Shown here: positions 8,901-21,600 of the stretch, one piece after another
How positions within the stretch are numbered: the stretch's first letter is position 1
How the letters are laid out: each line of letters starts with the position of its first letter
Source of the DNA: Sipunculus nudus
Taxonomy: Eukaryota > Annelida > Sipuncula > Golfingiida > Sipunculidae
Length of the DNA: 64,000 nt
Assembly (NCBI GenBank): GCA_026874595.1
Contig: CM049310.1
Span: forward strand, 51,846,558 to 51,910,557
Reading direction: 5' to 3'
Made by a program: the position numbers and the translations under genes
Notes under the pieces: model-generated
What the model was told of the DNA's origin: nothing
Database searches by the model: none
Seen by the model: only the letters and a program-made list of their open reading frames with translations

Positions 8901-11900
8901 AGAGACGTGTCCCTGCTAAGATTCCTGTAGAACTGGTAGGCAATGTCGACCAGGTAAAGCTCATAGCCAATGGTAATTCCTCTACTGGGTTACTTGACTC
9001 TGGTTCGGCCATTTCCACGGTTGCCGAGTGGTTTTATAACAAACACCTAGCTTCTTGTTCTATATTGCCTGTGGACCAGGTATTGGAGATTGAGGTAGCT
9101 GGTGGCGGTAGGCTAGACTATTTAGGTATTGTTGAGTTGGATCTTAACTTTCCATCGGTTTTGAAGGATACAGTTTTCCCCACTCCAGTCCTCCTAGTCA
9201 AGAACACTAGCTTCAATCTAAATACCCCCTTTGTAATTGGCCAAAACATTATCAAGCCGTGCGTCAGACACCTAAGGGCACTCAAGGGACCCAGATTTAT
9301 CCAAACAGCTGGCTTATCTGATCCCTGGCGTTTAGCGTGTAGAAACAATTGTCTCTTTAACGGTTCTACTTCCAAACCTCTCGGGAGGGTGTTTAGCAAT
9401 AAACAAGTCCTTGTACCACCCAATCATAGCTACTTCATACCAGGGGTAACAAGAACATGTATGTTTGGTAAAACCACTATTGTGACTGAGCCTGAGGGTC
9501 AGCTACCCGCAGGACTGGTGTTAGACCCAATTTTTATGGAAGTTAACTTGAGGAACAAAACCAGTAAACGGGTTGACGTTAAAGTTTCTAATTTGACCTC
9601 CAGCCCAATTACCGTTCCGGCAAAAGCCTTACTTTGTTCCCTCCAGGTGGCCTCGGTCATACCTTCATTCAGTCAGAGTACAAGCCCTGCAGGTGTACTA
9701 GACCAATTTAACATCGGTACCTCATTGTCTGAGAAAGAGCGTCACAAAGTTTTAAGTCTTTTAAATACTTGGACCTCTATCTTTTCTATTGATGAAATAG
9801 ACATCGGCAAGACCGATATGATAAAACACCGGATAGTCTTAACAGATGAAACGCCCTTCAGAGAGTCGTATCGACGAATTCCTCCTAATCTTTATGAAGA
9901 AGTTAGGTGTCATCTTAATGAAATGCTCGAGGCAGGTGTCATTCGTGAAAGTTCGAGTCCATTCGCGTCAGCAATAGTCCTCGTCCATAAGCCTGATGGT
10001 AAACTAAGATTTTGCGTGGACTATCGGAAGCTGAATGCCCGTACTGTCCGTGATGCGCATTCTCTGCCTCGCATCGATGACACTTTAGATTCACTTGTAG
10101 GCAGTAAATTCTTTTCCTCTCTTGACCTCAAAGCCGGGTACTGGCAAGTGGAGGTGGAGGAAGAAGACAAGCATAAGACCGCATTTACAGCCGGTCCTTT
10201 AGGGTTTTTCGAGTTTAATACGATGCCCTTCGGTCTGGTGAACGCGCCAGCCGTCTTCCAGCGCTTAATGCAGAAAACTATGGGTGATTTTTGCATTTAT
10301 CACAATGTCTCCTTTATTTGGATGACATCATAGTCTATAGCTCAACTTTTGAGGAGCATCTTGAACGGCTGGAGGCTGTATTTCAACGCCTCAAAAATGC
10401 TGGTTTAAAGCTAAAACCGAGCAAGTGTCATTTCTTTCAGACAAAAGTCAGTTATCTAGGCCATGTGGTTTCAGCTGATGGCATCCACGCAGACCCTGCC
10501 AAGGTAGATGCAGTAAAACAGTGGCCTACACCAAGTACATTGACAGAGGTAAGACGGTTCCTAGGTTTCGCTAGTTTTTACCGTAAGTTTATCCCTCATT
10601 TTGCCCAAGTAGCACGCCCCCTCCATGACCTCCTGAAGGGAGTCTCGCCCAAAAAGAAAGGTAAACCTGGTAAGTACACACCTAAAGCCACATCCATTAC
10701 ATGGGGTACAAAACAACAGGAGGCATTTGATAAGATTAAAAACTTATTGTGCCAAACCCCTGTATTGGCGTTTGCCAATTTTACTAAGCCATTTGTCCTG
10801 CACACGGACGCTAGCAAATCAGGTCTAGGTGCTATCCTATATCAGGAACAAGAGGGTAAACTACATCCCATTGCCTACGCCAGCCGAAGCCTTAGACCCT
10901 CAGAAGCTAATTATCCAGCCCACAAGCTAGAATTTCTGGCTTTAAAGTGGGCTGTCACAGAGAAATTTAAAGACTATCTTTATGGTGGCACATTTACTGT
11001 CAGAACTGACAATAACCCATTGTGTTATGTCCTTTCTTCAGCCAGGCTTGATGCCACAGGACAGCGGTGGATTGCTGAACTGGCAAACTTCAATTTTGAT
11101 ATTAAATACCGCTCAGGTCAGGTTAACATAGATGCTGATGCGTTATCAAGGTCCCTTGGTCAGGAGATAGTCCATCTCTCCACCGAAACCGTAAATGCTA
11201 TATGTAACTACCAATTGCCTTATTTTATTGGCTTACAACACACACCTGCACCTGCTGATCAGTGCGCTTGTTCAGACAACCTTCCACAGACCCCAATTAA
11301 TATCAGAGACAAACAACTTGAAGACCCCATCCTCAAACAAATAATTCAAAGCTTAGAAGCAGGACATCAACCGAAAATAACCAGGAAACCATCACCGGAT
11401 TCCAACTGGCGTATATACCAGAGTCGAGCTAAGCAATTTGTTTTACAGCAGAATATACTATGTCGCAAGAGAACCGTAAATCATCAGCTAACATACCAGG
11501 TCGTATTGCCTGAATCTCTGCGTAGTGTAGCTCTCCATGGTTTACATGACCTAATGGGGCACATGGGCCAAACCAGAGCTACTAAACTAGTCCAGGATCA
11601 GTATTTCTGGCCAAAAATGTCAAAAGACATTATCCAATACGTTTCTTGCTGTCCAAGATGTGTCAGGAGAAAGACACCTACCAATCAAAGAGCTCCCCTT
11701 ATCAATATCTCTTCCACTGCACCTTTGGAGTTACTTTGTGTAGATTTCTTATCAGTAGAACCTTGCAAAGGTAACATAGAAAACATCCTTGTAGTGACAG
11801 ATCATTTCACAAAATATGCCAGGGCTTTTCCCTGTAAAACTCAACAGGCCAAGCCGACAGCCCAATTATTATTTGATCAATTTATATGCCACTATGGTTT

Positions 11901-13098
11901 TCCCCAGAGAATATTATCTGAGCAAGGCAGAAATTTCGAGAGCAAACTGATCAAGGAACTATGTAGTTTAGCTGGAATTTCCAAGTGTCGAACTACCCCT
12001 TATCATCCAATGGGGAATGGTCAGTGCGAGCGTTTTAACCGCACTCTCCTGAATATGCTCGGCTGCTTAGAGCCAGAAGGTAAATCCAATTGGAAAATAC
12101 ACCTAAATGCTCTGACCCATGCTTATAATTGCACACAACATGAGACAACCGGGTTCTCCCCCTTCTTTCTCATGTATGGTCGCCATCCCAAACTGCCAAT
12201 AGACATAATTCTGGGTTTAGATCAAGAGGATAAGCAAGCAGCCACAGATTACTCAAAATATGTGCAGTCCTTAGCGGATACTCTATCAGATGCTTATAAA
12301 ATGGCACAGAACAACTCTTCTTTGGCCCAGCAACGCCATAAAATGCGCTATGATCGTAAGATTAAAGGCACGTCCCTTCAAGTGGGAGACAAAGTCTTAG
12401 TCCGTAACCTCCATGTAACTGGTAAACAAAAACTCGCTGATGTGTGGGAAACTCCTATATACACTGTTGTAGGACAACCAAACGGGGATATTCCAGTTTA
12501 TAGGGTGCAGAGGGAAGGAGCAACGGGTGGCATACGCACGCTTCATCGTAATCTACTTCTCTGTATTAACAATCTCCCCCTTAATCCCCCAGTTACTGAC
12601 TCTAATGCATCAAAATGTACCCAAAAGCAAAAACCTGATCACAAAATAGTTGATGTAGAATCCTCCAGTGATATTGAAAGTCCGGATGAGGATTCTGATG
12701 ATTATGTCTTCACTCCATTGTCAGTTCCTGTTAATATTCCTTTGATCCACGTAGATCAGGAAGAAAAGCTCCCACTTTCCACTCCTAGTTCGGAAATTGC
12801 ACTTTCCACTTCCAGTCCCGAAGGTGAAGGACCATTCAGTCCCGATTTTCCAGTTCGGGATGCATCACCTGTAAGAATAACAGAAACTGATGACAGTGCC
12901 ATACCAATCCCTGAAGTTTATGAATCTCTAACAGATCTAGTTGAAAATCAAGAATTGAGTGAGGAAACTAATGCAAACTTACCACATGTTACTACAGATA
13001 ATTCCCAATTGGGGGATGATCGCCCCAGGCCCAGGCGATCAGACCGAATAAGACGGCCTCCAACCTGGTTACGGTCTGGAGATTATGTCCAACATTAA
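8861..13098 (+). CDS. pol: Pol polyprotein (PR-RT-RH-IN), disrupted by a frameshift
   Basis: Entered by the -1 frameshift at 8855-8861. The protease has a DSG active site (Asp codon 8996-8998). The reverse transcriptase continues through the SSLDLKAGYWQV motif. At a five-T run (10288-10292) the frame breaks: the first part ends at a stop at 10331-10333, and the rest, beginning with the YLDD box, is in the -1 frame and runs to 13098. The break equals a net loss of one base or gain of two. Then follow RNase H (HTDASKSGLGA), an integrase HHCC zinc region (HDLMGH ... CPRC) and a DDE core. The second catalytic position reads SEQG instead of the usual SDQG; it lies exactly 35 residues before the final Glu. 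A Ser/Glu/Asp-rich tail of about 180 residues ends in an Arg-rich RRSDRIRRPPTWL motif. Confidence 0.9.
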
Positions 13099-13170
13099 TT
13101 AGATATAACTTCCTTAGTGAAGCCATGATTTCTTCACATATTTTCCGTTGTCGGGTCGACAACTTCTTCG

Positions 13171-13183
13171 AACGGGGGGAGGG
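13171..13183 (+). other. polypurine tract
   Basis: A purine run ending GGGGGGAGGG lies directly against the 3' LTR. It is the expected plus-strand primer site for LTR elements. Confidence 0.75.
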
Positions 13184-13556
13184 TGTAACACGGGGTAATA
13201 TAGCCCCATGTTTTTTTTTTTCATTTTGTCTTTCATTCCAAAGTGACCGACAAGACAGGTTCCTTTAGGTCAAGGGTCAACCACCTGTTGCCCTGGCATG
13301 GCATGGCATGACCTGCGTGGCCGGCAAAACCTGTTGTAAGAATATAGTTTTGTCAGGACCGGTTTTCGGTGTTTGGGCAACGAGGCATGACAGCCCGTAA
13401 TGACCACGATGTCTTGGGGCAGCCTCGTCAGTTCTGCTCAAACCTTGCTGTTGGCAACCAGCCGACTGATTGCCTGTACCTGTATCTTCTTCCAGAATAA
13501 ATCCTCACCTCGCATCCGTCTTGATTGTTGAACCTGGCCCCACGTTGGGTGCCACA
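13184..13556 (+). repeat. 3' long terminal repeat
   Basis: 373 bp, the same ends as the 5' LTR, with a polyadenylation signal AATAAA at 13496-13501. It is followed by the TATA target duplicate at 13557-13560. Confidence 0.95.
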
Positions 13557-15688
13557 TATAGAAATTTATTTTATCATCCACATTAAAGGCCAGCTGTTAT
13601 GGCAGCACACTGAGTGAATAAACCTTCCTAGAAGCCACAGTAAAAATATGTATCAGTGTTAACCAATACCCATGCCAACTGGCATTGTGTAATTAAAAAG
13701 CAATCTGGGAACCAGGGAAAAATAAGCAGAAGTGTGGCTTCTCTTACTCTACAACAGCTGGCTGCCTTATACCCAGCCAGAAACCTGATGTCATGGCTGT
13801 GATGATAAGATCCAAGCACTAAGACTAGCTTAATTGCTCCAGGCTATCAATCACTCAGCAAGACCCCATGCAGGGTCGGTCTGCAAGGTCAATCCTGCTA
13901 AGAGAGTTTCCTGCTAATCACAGACACAGAGTTGATATAAACTGAACAAGATGGTGCCTGCACATGTTCTGTACTTTAAGAATAAATTATGGTAGAAGAT
14001 TGTAATACATTTACATAGAGATTTTCAATTGTATAACCTAATGACATGTATGTGTAATGGAAAGTAGCTTCCGGGAAGAAAGGTATTTCTTCCCTTCCCA
14101 GGGAAGTTGGTCCAGGATGTTAGGAAAGTTTCTGCGAAGAAAAGGAAGTTAGGGAAGAAACATAAATCTGAAATCCCAAACCATTTCCTATATAAACAAG
14201 GGTAAATCTGACCGTTTAATATCATGGAATATTGTCATAATCCCCTTTATTGTCATGCTTGGAACCCTTGGCAGTGATACTAGTTTGCAGTTGATATTAC
14301 ATCAAATGCTGACACGGCAATCAACAAAGCCAAGAGCATGAATTGCAGGCGTATCAAACCATCACATCTCCCACCTGTGTGCGGCAGGCAAGTGTAGTGA
14401 TGCATGCCGGTCACTTCCCATCACTTAGCTAATTAATGTCTTAAGATACCACGGTTATCCAGATCATTGCTTTTAAGGGCAGTCTTTGCAATCACATGTC
14501 ATACTTAATGAACTCCTGGCCTTGCCTTGCCATGGTTTACACCTCAGTGATGTTTTGCCAAGATAACATGAAGCACGAGCTGTAAACGTTGCTTTACACT
14601 GGAATTCCCCTTTAAGGGTCCACAAAAGGTTTTGGAGATTTTGTGAGCCGGTCCAAAACCTGAATTGTGGCGAAACTTCGGAATGTTGACAATGGCATGA
14701 CGATGCCCGCTCCCCAAACAGTCCTATTATGAAGACGATCATAGAAGTTTGAGAGTAAGGTGCAATAGTCGGGGAAAAAATTATCTAGTAAAATAGATTG
14801 CCTACACATAACGTTATAACTGTGCCGAATATTTCCAGACATTTGACCCCATGACCCAGACGCTATGTCTCTTTCTGTTGGCAAGTCAGATTTTTGTTAG
14901 TTATTGCGGCATGTGGCACAAAACTTACAGGAAATAAACTGTCAGGTGCGCATAAACGTAATTTGATGATGTTGTGCTATAAAAATATTCATAAATGTTT
15001 CTGTTTTCTTTTTGTGAAGATTAAGTTAATATCATTTGAGACGTAACGCTTCTTCTATGGCTCAATAGGACATTGCTGTTGAAGCCTGCATAGTGTCACA
15101 TCCCGGTTATTATAAAAATTTATGCATGCACCACCAACATGACAATGAGTGTGCTTGACTGTACCTTAATGATACAGAATTAGAACACTAAGACATGTCG
15201 CTACAAGTACGTTCTCACAGCTTATGCCATGGTGTTGGAGCACCATGGCCTGTGTTTTCTTGGGCCAAGACACTTAATAACTGAGATAAAAAGCTCTTCC
15301 TGTTGCACATATGTAGCAGAGATGTTCTGCACAAGATATTTATACAATGCTGCAAAAGTTTTAATGCTACAACATCCACAAAACCGATAATACAGCTCCC
15401 TTTATCATATTGGTTCACTATCATGAACAAAGACCTCTAATTTGCTTATAAAGGCAGGGGGTGAAATGACCCGTCATTAGTCATAAGATGTTTCATCGCT
15501 GAAGGCAGCTAGGGCTATGTAACCCACTTCCATAGCCGTGCAAGTCATATGTGTCTACCCTAAATGCTTGCACTTATTGATTATATTGTCTTTGTAAAAC
15601 TGTTCAGTGAAAAAATATATCAAAATACTTAGTAATAAAGGCATTTTTTCTAATGAAAACTTATTTTTTAATGTTTTGACAGTACAGA
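13557..15688. other. upstream region of the mitoguardin gene, no gene seen
   Basis: No coding exon or recognised repeat is evident. A GGAAG/GAAGAAA-rich patch lies at 14060-14160. Because the first coding exon of the next gene starts behind an acceptor-like CAG, an untranslated first exon and the promoter should be in or upstream of this stretch, but I cannot place them. Confidence 0.4.
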
Positions 15689-18600
15689 ATGAAGTGGTGC
15701 CCAAGCAGACCAGTTCGTATCACCCTCATCACAGCCACCGTCGGCATCACGATAATTGGTCTCCTGGCAGCTTTTCTTCGAAGGAGAAAAAAAAGGAAGG
15801 GCAGACCTGGGAGTGGGTACACCCAACCACCTGTGTCCAGTCTTGAACGCACAGCTAACCGAAATGCACCCTTGACTATTTATCCATCATTATACCATAG
15901 GGGTCTTAACGGAGGTAAAAGTAATATATTATCAGAGAAATTTCATTCTGTTGTATCAGCTCAGTTGCAAGTAAGCTATGTATATTTAAACTATAATATA
16001 ATTATAATTTGTTGTGAATATTTTACATTTTAACATTCTGTCTCATAGAAGAAACATGAATAAAATGAACAAAAGGTCTGACTTTATTTTTGTTTGGTCA
16101 GATATACAAAATCTCATGGTTAGTGCGTATATGCGCCTAAGTTTGTTTCTGTAAAGAAAATAAAATGCCTTTGTATAATTACGAGCAGAACTCTTGATCT
16201 ATTAAATTAGACAGCAATCTTAGAGTCTGTAAGTTTAACCTGTAAGCATGTCTTGATTTAATGGAAAAATTAAACTGTTTATACTCCAGTTAAATAATGT
16301 AAAGTAAATTCCTAAATACCAGGGTATTTTGTCTATGAAAATGGAGTTATTTGTTACTTTATTTTATAACAGATGAAGTTTCTGACTTTTTCAGAATTTT
16401 TAGTATATTTTAGATGATAGTGGTTAGCATATGTGATGATATGATTTCATATTTCAGACCTACATGGGAATCGCAACAGTAACAGTCCTGCCCTGTCATT
16501 CAGGACTAGCAGCAGTGGTCGTCACACGATGACACGGTCCAGCTCAGTGCGCAGTAACATGAGCGCAGCAAGTACCGAGGCCTCCACATTGATGATGAAC
16601 CCACAAGAAGACGAGGCCTCATTTACACCTGAGCAGCTCTGTGATTTAGGTATATCAGTGTCACAATGTAGCTTTACCTTGTTTAATGCTGACATTTATA
16701 GATAAATGAGAGGAAGTAAGGGAGAAACTACACTCAGTAGATGATATAGAGAGAGGAAGGGAAAATTATAATCTCAGTTTCTTGCAGTCAGACACAAGAG
16801 GTCTGTACATGTCAAGGCTTCGTCAGCTGTTTTGCTTTAATACAATATATTGCAGATTGTAGATGCTCAGTTTAGGTTTGCCTTATTTGGGCAAGTTTAC
16901 ACTTGTAGTACATTTGTAGTTCACACAAAAGTATATTTAAAAGTGGTATATCTAATCTCAGTGATTAACTTGAAAGCACTCACAGATTGCTACCTCTGCT
17001 GAAACCTTTATCCACATGGAGGCCCACCGTAAAATTCAATCAACCAATATCCTTACATTACACATTGATTCACTGCATTTCACTGAAAATATCAGGTGAT
17101 ATTGACTGTTAAAATCATTTGGAACAAAACCCTAAACCCCATCCTCCCACAAAAATTCAGTGAAAATCACCAAGAACATTCAGAGATTTCATGTTGTGAA
17201 AAACAAAAGATGTATGGTGTCTATATTTATTTACAGGCTGTGGCTGACTCATGATGCATGAATAAGTAAATTTGCATGGCCAGCTGTCCTAAAATTTAAT
17301 TTTTTTTCCTTTACCCACTAGTCATCCTTCTACAAAATTTAATTGAAATTCAGTCAAAACTTTCAAATAAAAGGCTCAGACACAGACACTTACAAACACA
17401 GCCAATCACAAGCCCCCCTACCAACTTTGTTTGCAGAGGAAATGACGGTTTCCCAACATGTTTTATAGATCTATACATTTTGATGACAGGTATACTTTTG
17501 TTCCTAAATTTGCCTTTGTCAGCCCTTTATGATGTAAATAACTTAGTCTTTCTTTTCAAGTTAATTATTTTTTTTAAATAGGTATACCTTTGAAGTTTAT
17601 CATGAATAATTTTGAAGTTACTGCAAACCAAATATTTTCAGAACAGTTTGATGATTTGTCTGTTTTATGTATTCTATAGTGTGTTTTTGCTTTATGACAA
17701 CAGATTTGTTCTTGTATCTTCATCTAGGTCTGGAATCCCTGCAGTACGCCATAAAGAACTGGGAGTGTGCCCTAGACAAGCTAGACAACCTACCTGACTC
17801 AGAAATGGTACATGATTATTATACATTGCCACCATACTGAAATGATTATGTATTTATCTTGAAGGCTAAATTTTTTTAACCATGTGCCTTTTTATATGCC
17901 CATCTGTGATGGGATGTATTATGGTATACCAATTGTCCATTTACTTTTAGTGTCGCCGCGGAAACCTACCAGGGCTTAGATTGATTTTCACGAAACTCAC
18001 CATAACTAGTTACCAATAGATTATCTTACCCCGGTTCATTATAGGCAAAATCCATGCATATTTAATGAGGTCAGAGGTCACAAGCTACTTTGTGGTGTCA
18101 CTGTGATAAGTTATTAGGAATATGATAGATTTTGATGAAACTCCACAGAAATATAATTCCTGGCAAAATCCATGCATATTTAATGAGGTCAGAGGTCCCC
18201 AGACTTTGATGGTGCCATGATGACTTAACAAAATTCTTATGGATATTCATAAAACTCATATTCATAATTATTAATCAATACAGTTTCTCAGCTGAATTTA
18301 ATTATCAGCAAAATTCACACATATTTAATGAGGGTAAGAGGTCACAAGACATAAGTTTGCCTTGCTTCAAGATTGTTTTAATCCCTCAAGTTTTAAAAAA
18401 AGATGTGGATAAATATGGGTATATATGTGTGTGTGTGTAAATAATATATGTGTAAATAACTTGTTGCATTGTAAAAATAGAAAAATTTTACTCTTTCTGT
18501 TTACAACTCAAAGGTTTATTATGCAAAAGAAATCATGTCATAAATCAAAAAAGGTTAATGGGTTCTGAAAGAAAATATTGTGACATATGTATGCCTTGGT

Positions 18601-21600
18601 CATATGTTAAAAGACTTGTTCTTACTTGGTTGAATATTGCCAACTGTTTAAATGGTTTCTACATTTGAAAATATGGACATTTGAAGTTAATTGTTTAGGG
18701 TGAATATAACTGAGGTTGTGTGCATATGGCATGCAATGTGTGTATCTGGTAAACTAAAATGTATCTTGAAACTTTATACCTAATTATTTATAGAAATTAT
18801 TTATCATATAGAAAAATAAAATGAAATATACAAAAAAAATATATTACTGAGAATCACAAAAATTTGTAATGAATAAAGCATGTACATTTTTCAGGATTCT
18901 GGAGTACAGGAACTTGCCAAACAACTACACTACCTCCTTGAGAAAGCTTATAGGCTCAGAGATGCCTTTGAGCAAAGAATGTTTCACCAGCTTGGAGAAA
19001 ATGTGGCTGTGGACTCTGCAATACATGCCCTACAGGAAATGGACAAAGAGTTTGAAAAACAAAAACGGCGGAGTCGAGGGTCAGGAGCTGAATCATCAAG
19101 CGACCAAGAGTCTTTCGTCTCCGCAACTGATGTAAGGGTATCATAAGTCCAGAGAAAATCATATCTGTGATTATTTAAAAAATGGACAAAGTATGAAGAT
19201 ACATTCCTTAGGACTGTTTGATTCTCTGGTGTCTGTTAAAATTAAAACCTTCCATATTAATGTTACCTCATGTGTATAATATCACGCAAAACCAAAAACC
19301 ATTCTTCTTTAACATTCTTTCTTAAAAGTATTTGATATTAATGTTTGCATATTTTCATGTTATTTACAATTGATTCTTTTAATAAAACTGGTATCATTTA
19401 GTTTTATATTAGCAAAATTAATGTTTATAATCTCAATCCATTGATTCAGATAAAACTGCATAAAAAGAAAAAAAATAGATCAGTTTTTCGTCAGTTTCAA
19501 TATAAAATACTTAAGGCATATATATTTGCTGAAAACACTGATTAAACCTTGCATTAATCTTAATATTATATCTGTTATTTTAGTTTGCAGATTTATCAGA
19601 CCTGGATGAATATATACAGAGAGATATTTATCATCACATGGCTATGTATGAGGTGGCATTGAGAGAGTTAAAACAGGGCAACATTCCATGTAGGACCATT
19701 AGGTAAGCAATACATTATTAAGGAAAATTTCTCCTCACTGGCAGCACTGTCATTACGCCCCTCATGCACTGGTTATCCCAGATCTTACTTTTAACTGCTT
19801 TGTATAGGAAGATTCTCTGGGTTCAACCACCAGGGCTGGCACAGAGTGAAGACTTGTAATCAGACCAATGAGAGAGTGGTATCATATTGTGTATCCAGCT
19901 CCAGATTTTAAACATGCAGCTCCCACTCTCATTGGTCTGATTCTTTGCCCAGTGTCACAACTGGTGTAATCAGACCAACAAGAGCGGGTGTCACATGTTT
20001 AAAATTTGGAGCGGGATGCACAATGCCATACCATGCTCTCATTGGTCTGGTTACAAGTCTTTGTGCTTTTTGCTCTGTGTACAAAGCAGCAGTTAAAATG
20101 AAGGAGATCTGGGATGTCTGTTGTGTATAACCACTGCATGAGGAGTGTACTTTATCATGGACACACCTCTATTTTGGTTACACTTGAGGTGGTCCTTCAA
20201 TGTGGAACATTTCAATAACTTGCAAAAACTCATGTCATTTTACCAGTTGGTTCTGATGCCCATTACTCAGATTTCCACTGTATAATACTCTTACTCCAGG
20301 AAAACAACTGGGTGTGTATACGTGCAAATTTGTACAGTATTATGAACACTTAATGTGTAGGGATAAAATAAATTAAATTGAATTTATGACCAGTAGTGTT
20401 CTCAAAAGAAAAACATTCTGTACATTGGTTATTTTATGTTAAAGTGGCCCAATCACCTATCTGGCCTTTTTTGACTTAAGGTAATCCCTTGGAGCTTTCA
20501 TAAAAATAGGCCAGAAAACGTGGATATCACTGCACACAGGCTGCTTGTTTTGTTTATATAAACTTGTTTATAATATGTGGGGGCCGGCCAAAATAATCAA
20601 AACAAATTCAACAAGGGCATCTGGCAGCAAGTCAGATAAGCCAGAGCTTTGCAAATTGCTTTTTGCAGCAAGTGACCTTTCTGCCTCCACATATATGCTA
20701 CCTACCACCTTCGGTTACATGTTTTTCCTGTTTGTCAACATTGCTTTGTTTACATGTTGTTGATAAACAAATTCACACATCCTCCACAAAGGTCTTATTA
20801 GAATTTTTCTAAACCAAAATTGCCCTTGGATCATTAACATATAGAGGAAGCCAGAAATCACATAAAATTCTTTTTCAAAAGGTAGGTGATTGGGCACCTT
20901 TAATGTAATTAACAGAGAGTAGAATTTGTAAAAGATAAATAAAGGTTTGTCTCACTCAGAGTCATTTCATAATTGTCATTAAGATGGAGTTTTTAATCTT
21001 TGAATTGCACACAATATATCTAGTTTCTCATTTCCTTGCAGGACAAAAATGCTCAAGTGCTCATCAGATACTGAGTTTCTTGCCAAACTGTACTGTGTGC
21101 GGCAAGGATTTGATGTAAGTTTATTTACTTATTATATAGAAGTATTACTAGGCCACCAGGCATTACAGCTGGGTTCAAATCTAGTTGCTCTGCATTTGTA
21201 TTTAACCTGTCTTTGATATATATTCATTTGCATTTGAATAACAAAAATAAAAAGTACTTTAAAGCATCATTGATAATCTAAATTGCAAAATAAATTTAAA
21301 TTTCCTACCACAACAGCAACATCTGCTGGCAGTGACCTACTGATAATGTTAGGATCTGCTTTATCAACAAAAAAGACTGACTGTGTTTATTTTATCTCAA
21401 ATGATAAAAGTAAAAACCACTGTCTTATCATAAGAGATGAGGTTCCTGTCAGTCTGTGGTATGCATTAGGTTTCATTTAACAGTACCCACAATGTTGGTT
21501 TACTTGAACCCAACACAGCAGATGACCATTAAATTTCATATTCATCTCATGGAATAAGGTTATTTAAAATATTGTCAGTGTGTAAGTACACAAAGACCTA

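Larger units (their letters stand above)
6268..13556 (+). mobile_element. Ty3/Gypsy LTR retrotransposon, full length, young but disabled
   Basis: A complete element of 7289 bp. It has identical-length 373-bp LTRs starting TGTAACACGG and ending TGCCACA, the canonical TG...CA form, and a 4-bp target duplication TATA at 6264-6267 and 13557-13560. The order is LTR, primer-binding region, gag, protease, reverse transcriptase, RNase H, integrase, polypurine tract, LTR. Reverse transcriptase before integrase is the Ty3/Gypsy order. There is no envelope gene. One substitution is visible between the LTRs (A at 6393, T at 13309), so insertion was recent. Two lesions in pol, a frameshift and an integrase catalytic change, suggest this copy cannot move by itself. 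Confidence 0.95.

Noticed and set aside
10285-10300. Second programmed frameshift site in pol
   Set aside because: The T TTT TGC context lets only the P-site tRNA re-pair, no stem follows at proper spacing, and a shift inside the reverse transcriptase has no known precedent; an indel is simpler.
6268-13556. Endogenous retrovirus with envelope gene
   Set aside because: No ORF follows the integrase before the polypurine tract; the tail of pol is a low-complexity acidic and Arg-rich extension without signal peptide or membrane segment.
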